Part shown: one piece after another, positions 58,871 through 64,000 of the stretch
How the letters are laid out: each line of letters begins with the position of its first letter
Numbering within the stretch: the first letter of the stretch is position 1
NCBI RefSeq assembly: GCF_013415885.1
Contig: NZ_CP058910.1
Location: 3,410,001 to 3,474,000, forward strand
Reading direction: 5' to 3'
Length of the DNA: 64,000 nt
Source: Halosimplex rubrum
GTDB lineage: Archaea; Halobacteriota; Halobacteria; Halobacteriales; Haloarculaceae
The notes under the pieces: model-generated
Told to the model about the DNA's origin: nothing
The model's input: only the letters and a program-made list of their open reading frames with translations
Database searches by the model: none
Program-made: the position numbers and the translations under genes

Positions 58871-61042
58871 TCACTCCCGGCGCGAGAGCGCGAGCGCGCC
58901 GAACAGGACGGCCGCGACGATCACTGCCGGCAGGCCGAATCCGGGCCCGAGGCCGTCGGTCGCGCCGTCGGTGACCGTCGCGGTCCCGTTCGCCACAGTG
59001 CCGTTCGGGCCGACGGTCCCGTTCGGGGCGGTCGGCGCGACGGTCCCGTTCGGTGCGGTGGTCCCGGCCGGCGTCGCCGTCGGCGTGTCCGTCCCGCGCA
59101 ACGTCGGCGGCGGGAGTTCCGTCGTCGTGACCGGTCCGTCCGAATCCGTCGCAGTCGGCGTCGGCGACGGGGTGGCAGTCGCCGTCGGTTCGTCCGTCGG
59201 CGTCGCCGTCGGGACCGGCGTCCCCGTGATCTCCTCGGCGGGCGGGAGCGTCACGCCGAGATACTGCGGGTCCCTGGGCGGCGTCGAGCCGTCGCCGTCG
59301 AGCAGCACCCGTCCCACGCCGTAGACGGGGTCGCCGCCGATCCGGTAGGGGCTGTCGTCGGCCGGGTAGTCGAAGCGACCGTCACCGTCGTCGTCCCGAT
59401 GAGCCACGAGGACGACGTTCTGACTGTCCGTCAGCGGCCGGTCGAGCGACACCGTCGGGTCGTGGACACCGGGCTCGAGGTATCCCGAGCGGCCGATCAG
59501 GTTCTCGCGGGTCACCTGCTCGTTCGGCGGCACGAAGTAGACCGCCAGGAAGCCGCCGTCTTCGAGCGCGACGCGGGCGTTCTCGACCCGGTCGGCCTCG
59601 CTCGAACTCGCCGCCTCGTACTCCTCGAAGAGGACGGCCGTCGCCGCGGCCGACCCCGTCGTCAGCAGCGTCTGCGAGTTCGCGATCTGGGCGATCGAGG
59701 CGGTGAAACGGCTCTCGTTCGGTGCGTCGCTCAGGTCGACATCGACGCCGAACGTCCCGTCGTCGTCGACGGTCGTCCGCGCGCTCGTGTCGTAGTCGCG
59801 GTCCAGCCCGGCGACCTCGATCGTCAGGTTCGTCCCCGGCGCCAGGTTCGTCTCGCCGGCGACCCGCTGTCCGGATTCGGCCGACCGGACGAGGATGCCG
59901 CCGTCGGCGTCGTAGCCGTACTGCCGGTCGGCGACCGCGTAGTCCACCGCCGTCGTCGTGTTCGACTCGACGACGTGAGTCCGGGCATCGAAGGCGTACG
60001 TCGCCCGACCCGGACCGACGAATCCGCGGTCGAGGCCCTGCCGGACGGCGACCCGGCGGAGGTCAGCGGTCACGTACAGCGTCTCGTTGTTCGGGTCCGG
60101 GATCACGCGTGCGGTCCCGTCGTCGACGCTTCCCGGCACGTCGACGGCGGATTCGCAGTCGCCCGACGAAGTGATCGACAGGTCGACGGCGCCGTCGTCC
60201 GCCGCCGCCAGGAAGTTCGCCTCGCTCGTCGAACCGCCCTGGGCGGCCAGCAGGCCGTAGAAGCCGCTGGCGTTCAGCCGATAGACCATCGTGTCGCCGA
60301 GCGCCGCTTCCGGGCCGTCGTCGGTCGTCGGCGGTTCCGAGATCAGGCCCGAGGCTCGGGCCGCGGCGACGTCCTCGTCGGCGTCCAACTCGCCGAACCG
60401 GTCGCCGGGCGCGCGCAGGAGGGTCAGATCGCCGACCGCCGGCTCGTCGACGGTCAGTCGCTGCGTGGTCGTCCCGGACGCCGTCTCGACGGTCACGTCG
60501 TAGGCGCCGACCGGCATCGGCGCGCCGGTGACCGACTCCGTGTCGGCGACCGCCACGCGGTCGTTGTCGCCGGCGGTGTACGCGAGGTTCGCGACCGCCG
60601 TCTCGTTGCCCGCGAGGTAGGTGTTGACGTACAGGATCGCCGGCTTGCGCCCGTCGTTGTTCGCGAACGTCAGCGAGACGTTGAACTCGCCGTCGACCGA
60701 CTCGATCCGAACGGTCCCGGTTCGGCCGTTGGCGATCCCCGTCTGGATGGCCGCGATATCACCCCGAGCTACGTCCGTCCGGGGCGCTTCCGGATAGCTC
60801 GCCAGCGAGTGGCCGCTCGCGTCCCGGGACGCGGCCGCGCCCTCGCTCGCGTCCGAACCGGTGGATCCGGCCGCCGCGACGCCGGCGGCCGGACACCCCG
60901 TCCCGCCGGCACCGACCCCGGCCGCCGCGGGCTGCGGTCCCGACCCAGCGACCGCGAACGCCGGTAGCACCGCCGTACCGGCGACCGCGAGCGCGAGGAC
61001 GAACAGTACACCGAACGCCGAATCTGCGCGTCTACCGAGCAT
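58871..61042 (-). CDS. PGF-CTERM surface protein
   Basis: 723 aa from ATG 61042. An N-terminal secretion signal (RRADSAFGVLFVLALAVAGT, hydrophobic core) precedes a large beta-rich extracellular region (BGTF/DUF-type repeats with many Asn-X-Ser/Thr sequons). A Thr/Pro-rich stalk follows (TPVPTATPTDEPTATATPSP; tandem NGT motifs such as PNGTVGPNGTVANGT). It ends DGLGPGFGLPAVIVAAVLFG with RRE: PGF motif, transmembrane helix and basic tail, the archaeosortase signal for lipid anchoring. A likely substrate for N-glycosylation by AglB. Specific function unknown. Confidence 0.88.
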   Translation of the reverse strand: MLGRRADSAFGVLFVLALAVAGTAVLPAFAVAGSGPQPAAAGVGAGGTGCPAAGVAAAGSTGSDASEGAAASRDASGHSLASYPEAPRTDVARGDIAAIQTGIANGRTGTVRIESVDGEFNVSLTFANNDGRKPAILYVNTYLAGNETAVANLAYTAGDNDRVAVADTESVTGAPMPVGAYDVTVETASGTTTQRLTVDEPAVGDLTLLRAPGDRFGELDADEDVAAARASGLISEPPTTDDGPEAALGDTMVYRLNASGFYGLLAAQGGSTSEANFLAAADDGAVDLSITSSGDCESAVDVPGSVDDGTARVIPDPNNETLYVTADLRRVAVRQGLDRGFVGPGRATYAFDARTHVVESNTTTAVDYAVADRQYGYDADGGILVRSAESGQRVAGETNLAPGTNLTIEVAGLDRDYDTSARTTVDDDGTFGVDVDLSDAPNESRFTASIAQIANSQTLLTTGSAAATAVLFEEYEAASSSEADRVENARVALEDGGFLAVYFVPPNEQVTRENLIGRSGYLEPGVHDPTVSLDRPLTDSQNVVLVAHRDDDGDGRFDYPADDSPYRIGGDPVYGVGRVLLDGDGSTPPRDPQYLGVTLPPAEEITGTPVPTATPTDEPTATATPSPTPTATDSDGPVTTTELPPPTLRGTDTPTATPAGTTAPNGTVAPTAPNGTVGPNGTVANGTATVTDGATDGLGPGFGLPAVIVAAVLFGALALSRRE

Positions 61043-61175
61043 AGATGAGTCGTCGGGTTCCCCCGTCGCTGTCGGAAGTCCGCCCGACTCCGGCAAAGTT
61101 CTTGTGACCTTTCACGAGCGAACGACGACCTCGACGGAGAGAGCGGCGAAAACCGGACCGGGCGCGTGAGCCGCG

Positions 61176-63743
61176 TTACTGCTCGTCCGCGTCCTCGCCG
61201 TCGTCACCGGCCGCTTCGACGGACTCGGGCACCACGTCGACGCTGGCGACGCTGTCGCCGTCTTCCAGTTTCATCACGACGACGCCCTTGGTGTTCCGGC
61301 CGACCTCGCTCACGTCGCCGGCGCGGATGCGCATGATCTGGCCGCGCTCGCTCATGATCATGAGGTGGTCTCCCTCGCGGACGGCCTTGACCGTACTGAC
61401 GGGACCGTTGCGCTCGTCGGTCTTGATGTCGATGAGGCCCTTCCCGTAGCGGGACTGGCGGCGGTACTCCGAGAGGCGGGTACGCTTGCCGTAGCCGTTG
61501 CGGGTGACCGTCAGCAGACACCGGTCGTCGTCCTCGTCGGTGGCGACCATGCCGGCGACGCGGTCGTCGCCCTGGAGGTCGATCCCGCCGACGCCGCGGG
61601 CGTTGCGGCCCATCTCGCGGGCCTCGCTCTCGTCGAAGCGGATGGTCATCCCCCGCTCGGTGGCGACGACCAGGTCCTTCGTCCGGTCTGTGACCTCCAC
61701 GTCGACGAGCTCGTCGCCCTCCTCGAGGTCGGCGGCGATGATCCCCGTCGAGAGGATGTTCTCGAACTCCTCGGCGTTGGTCCGCTTGACGTAGCCGTTT
61801 CGCGTGACCATCGCGATGGACTCCTCGGGCTCGAAGTCGTCCGTGTTGACCACGGCCGTGATCTCCTCGTCGTCGTCCAGATCGATGAGGTTGATCGCGG
61901 ATTTGCCGCGCGCCGTCCGGCTCATCTCCGGAATCTCGTAGGTCTTGAGCTTGTAGACCTGTCCCTGGTTGGTAAAGGAGAGGAGGTAGTCGTGGGTGTT
62001 GGCCCGGAACACCTTCGAGACGCGGTCCCCTTCCTTGGGGTCGGCGCCGATGATGCCCTTGCCGCCGCGACCCTGGGGGTCGAAGCGGTCGACGGGCATC
62101 CGCTTGATGTAGTCGTCCTCGGTGATGACGACGACCACGTCCTCCTCGGGGATCAGGTCCTCGTTGGTGATCTCGTCGCTCTCGACGAAGTTCGTCCGCC
62201 GCTCGTCGTCGTACTCGGCCTTCATCTCCTGGAGCTCCTCCTTGATGACCGCCAGGAGTTCGCTCTCGTCGTCGAGGATCGTCTCCAGGCGCTCGATCTC
62301 GGCTTGCAGGTCCTCGTACTCGCTCTCGATCTCCGCGGCCTCCAGCGAGGTGAGCGAGCCCAGTTGCATCCGGACGATGTGGTCGGCCTGGTCGCCCGAG
62401 AAGTCGAAGCCCGTCTGGGTGTCGAGGTGCTCGAACTCCGCGTCCAGTTCGTCGAGGTCGACCTCGCCCTGCAGGGCGGCCTTGGCCGCGTCGCGGTCCT
62501 CGGAGTTGCGGATGAGATCGACGACGGCGTCGACCTGATTTAAGGCCTTCAGCCGGCCTTCGAGGATGTGCGCGCGGTCTTCGGCCTCGGCGAGCTCGTA
62601 CTGCGACCGCCGGCGGACGACCTCCTTTCGGTGGGCGAGGTACTCCTCGAGGGTCTCCTTGAGCGTGAGCACCCGGGGCTGGCCGTCGACCAGAGCGAGG
62701 TTGATGACGCCGAAGGTCGACTCGAAGTGATGTTTCTTCAGCTGGTTCTCGACCACGTCGATGTTGGCGCCGCGCTTGAGGTCGACGACGACGCGGACAC
62801 CGTTGCGGTCGGACTCGTCGCGCAGGTCGGAGACGCCCTCGATCTTCCCCTCGTTGACGTCCTCGGCGATGCGCTCGACCATCCGCGCCTTGTTCTCCTG
62901 GAAGGGGATCTCCGTGAGGACGATCCGGCCCTCGTCGCGTTCGAGTTCGTACTTCGCGCGGACCGTCACACGACCACGCCCCGTCGCGTACGCGGAGTAG
63001 ACGGCCTCTCGGCCGACGATCGTGCCGCCGGTCGGGAAGTCCGGCCCCTTGATCGGGCCGGCGGTGCCGTTGCCGCGGCTGTCGCGCGTGTCGACCAGGT
63101 CGTCCACGTCGCAATCGGGCTCGTCGATGATCTTGACGACGGCGTCGACGACCTCGCCGAAGTTGTGCGGGGGGATGTTCGTCGACATGCCCACCGCGAT
63201 ACCCGACGAGCCGTTGATCAGCAGGTTCGGCACCTTCGCGGGCAGGACCTCCGGTTCGGTCAACCGGTCGTCGTAGTTGGACTGGAAGTCGACGGTGTCC
63301 TTCTCGATGTCCGCGAGCATCTCCTCGGCGATGGGCGCCATCCGCGCCTCGGTGTAGCGCATGGCCGCGGCGGGGTCGCCGTCCATCGACCCGAAGTTGC
63401 CCTGGCCGTCGACCAGGGGGTAGCGCATCGAGAAGTCCTGAGCCATCCGGACCAGGGTGTCGTAGATGGGGCTGTCGCCGTGGGGGTGATAGTCACCCAT
63501 CGTCTCGCCGACGATCGAGGAACACTTCCGGTGGGAGGTGTTGCTCGACACGCCCATCTCGTGCATCGCGTAGAGGATGCGCCGGTGGACGGGCTTGAGC
63601 CCGTCGCGCACGTCCGGCAGCGCCCGGCCCGCGATGACGCTCATCGCGTAGTCGATGTAGCTCTGCTCCATCTCGTTCTCGACGCGGACGCGGTCGACCT
63701 CCGCGGCCGGCGTCGCGTCGGAGTCGGGTACGTCTGAACTCAT
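61176..63743 (-). CDS. gyrA: DNA gyrase subunit A
   Basis: 855 aa. Catalytic Tyr130 in [11 protein letters not shown]; the quinolone-region sequence [12 protein letters not shown] keeps Ser91 and Asp95. The N-terminus starts [20 protein letters not shown], and the C-terminal beta-pinwheel has the GyrA-box-like [11 protein letters not shown] and several [15 protein letters not shown] blades. Introduces negative supercoils with GyrB. It lies 52 bp downstream of gyrB in the same direction, so one operon. Complete. Confidence 0.97.
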   Translation of the reverse strand: MSSDVPDSDATPAAEVDRVRVENEMEQSYIDYAMSVIAGRALPDVRDGLKPVHRRILYAMHEMGVSSNTSHRKCSSIVGETMGDYHPHGDSPIYDTLVRMAQDFSMRYPLVDGQGNFGSMDGDPAAAMRYTEARMAPIAEEMLADIEKDTVDFQSNYDDRLTEPEVLPAKVPNLLINGSSGIAVGMSTNIPPHNFGEVVDAVVKIIDEPDCDVDDLVDTRDSRGNGTAGPIKGPDFPTGGTIVGREAVYSAYATGRGRVTVRAKYELERDEGRIVLTEIPFQENKARMVERIAEDVNEGKIEGVSDLRDESDRNGVRVVVDLKRGANIDVVENQLKKHHFESTFGVINLALVDGQPRVLTLKETLEEYLAHRKEVVRRRSQYELAEAEDRAHILEGRLKALNQVDAVVDLIRNSEDRDAAKAALQGEVDLDELDAEFEHLDTQTGFDFSGDQADHIVRMQLGSLTSLEAAEIESEYEDLQAEIERLETILDDESELLAVIKEELQEMKAEYDDERRTNFVESDEITNEDLIPEEDVVVVITEDDYIKRMPVDRFDPQGRGGKGIIGADPKEGDRVSKVFRANTHDYLLSFTNQGQVYKLKTYEIPEMSRTARGKSAINLIDLDDDEEITAVVNTDDFEPEESIAMVTRNGYVKRTNAEEFENILSTGIIAADLEEGDELVDVEVTDRTKDLVVATERGMTIRFDESEAREMGRNARGVGGIDLQGDDRVAGMVATDEDDDRCLLTVTRNGYGKRTRLSEYRRQSRYGKGLIDIKTDERNGPVSTVKAVREGDHLMIMSERGQIMRIRAGDVSEVGRNTKGVVVMKLEDGDSVASVDVVPESVEAAGDDGEDADEQ

Positions 63744-63795
63744 CGTGTCACCTCTCGTCGGTCGCTGTCGTCGCTGTCGTCGCTCCCGTCGGCGG

Positions 63796-64000
63796 TCATA
63801 TGTCCACCCATTCGGCCTCGGGCGCGTGGTCCTTGATGAACTGCTTGCGGGGCTCGACGGCGTCGCCCATGAGCACGGAGAACATCTTGTCGGCCGCGGC
63901 GGCGTCCTCGATGGTGATCTGTTTCAGGATCCGCTGTTCGGGGTCCATGGTGGTGTCCCAGAGCTGCTGGGGGTTCATCTCGCCCAGGCCCTTGAATCGC
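63796..64000 (-). CDS. gyrB: DNA gyrase subunit B, C-terminal end (truncated by window edge)
   Basis: Only the last about 68 codons are present; the gene continues past base 64000. The end reads [20 protein letters not shown], then [20 protein letters not shown] and ends AEWVDI. The [20 protein letters not shown] block is the conserved TOPRIM-end signature of GyrB. ATPase subunit of gyrase, in an operon with gyrA. Confidence 0.96.
   Translation of the reverse strand, partial: RFKGLGEMNPQQLWDTTMDPEQRILKQITIEDAAAADKMFSVLMGDAVEPRKQFIKDHAPEAEWVDI

Noticed and set aside
61365-63737. Two long plus-strand frames opposite gyrA
   Set aside because: GyrA is complete and fully recognisable on the minus strand; the plus-strand products are hydrophobic or acidic mirror translations without family motifs.
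1-64000. tRNA or rRNA genes
   Set aside because: No T-loop-like GTTCRAAT context with matching arms and no rRNA-like stretch was found by eye, including in the gaps at 2715-3126 and 43537-43876. A tRNAscan run would be decisive.

Overview
The window comes from the chromosome of an extreme halophilic archaeon (class Halobacteria). The evidence is the very high G+C content, the acidic Asp/Glu-rich proteins, archaeal S-layer glycosylation genes (aglB, aglJ), Tat-type secretion signals, a PGF-CTERM surface protein, an archaeal proteasome beta subunit, Dph2, TrmB-type regulation, and promoters with an archaeal TATA box about 25-35 bp before often leaderless start codons. Genus cannot be fixed from sequence reading alone. 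No rRNA, tRNA, CRISPR array or transposase was recognised.

Layout. (1) 1-2714: 5' part of aglB, the oligosaccharyltransferase, running off the left edge. (2) 3.1-7.5 kb: an AT-richer accessory island. A divergently transcribed isoprenyl-synthase-like gene faces three paralogous genes for Tat-exported pre-proproteins. These share a pro-domain and end in different cysteine-rich tails with 10, 8 and 14 Cys. A membrane protein with a CLPC motif follows. This is the best candidate for an undescribed system, possibly halocin-like secreted cysteine-rich peptides. (3) 7.6-30.2 kb: a large surface-glycan locus. It has six glycosyltransferases including AglJ, a Wzx-type flippase, a flippase-like LPG-synthase membrane protein, a polysaccharide deacetylase, six alkaline-phosphatase/sulfatase-superfamily proteins that all end in an LGY tail, and a TrmB-type regulator next to a perfect palindrome. 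A few unrelated metabolic genes (MDR oxidoreductase, DUF2071, PLDc_N) lie inside it. A 45-bp tandem repeat has duplicated the end of aglJ.

(4) 30.2-43.5 kb: general genes: DUF5789-like, a rhomboid protease, a METTL5-like methyltransferase, a three-gene two-component signalling locus, dph2, small membrane proteins, a YlbF-family protein ending in Cys-Cys, a UlaG-like metallo-hydrolase, a long coiled-coil protein, a HisG-like protein and DUF555. (5) 43.8-52.2 kb: psmB, glmM, an alpha/beta hydrolase, a GH43 glycosidase, the cdd-udp pyrimidine salvage pair and a CNNM/CorC-type transporter. (6) 52.3-64 kb: a multi-TM chemotaxis-type transducer, an NDH-2-like oxidoreductase, a winged-helix regulator, a nucleotide-sugar epimerase, arginase, a PGF-CTERM surface protein, and gyrB-gyrA (gyrB truncated by the right edge).

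How it fits together. AglJ starts a dolichol-phosphate-linked glycan, the other glycosyltransferases extend it, flippase-type proteins probably move it across the membrane, and AglB transfers it to Asn in surface proteins such as the S-layer. The phosphatase/sulfatase-fold proteins interleaved with the transferases probably add, move or remove charged substituents. GlmM and the GalE-like epimerase can feed sugar precursors. The island between aglB and the transferases looks inserted into this surface locus, which is a frequent site of strain-specific gene content.
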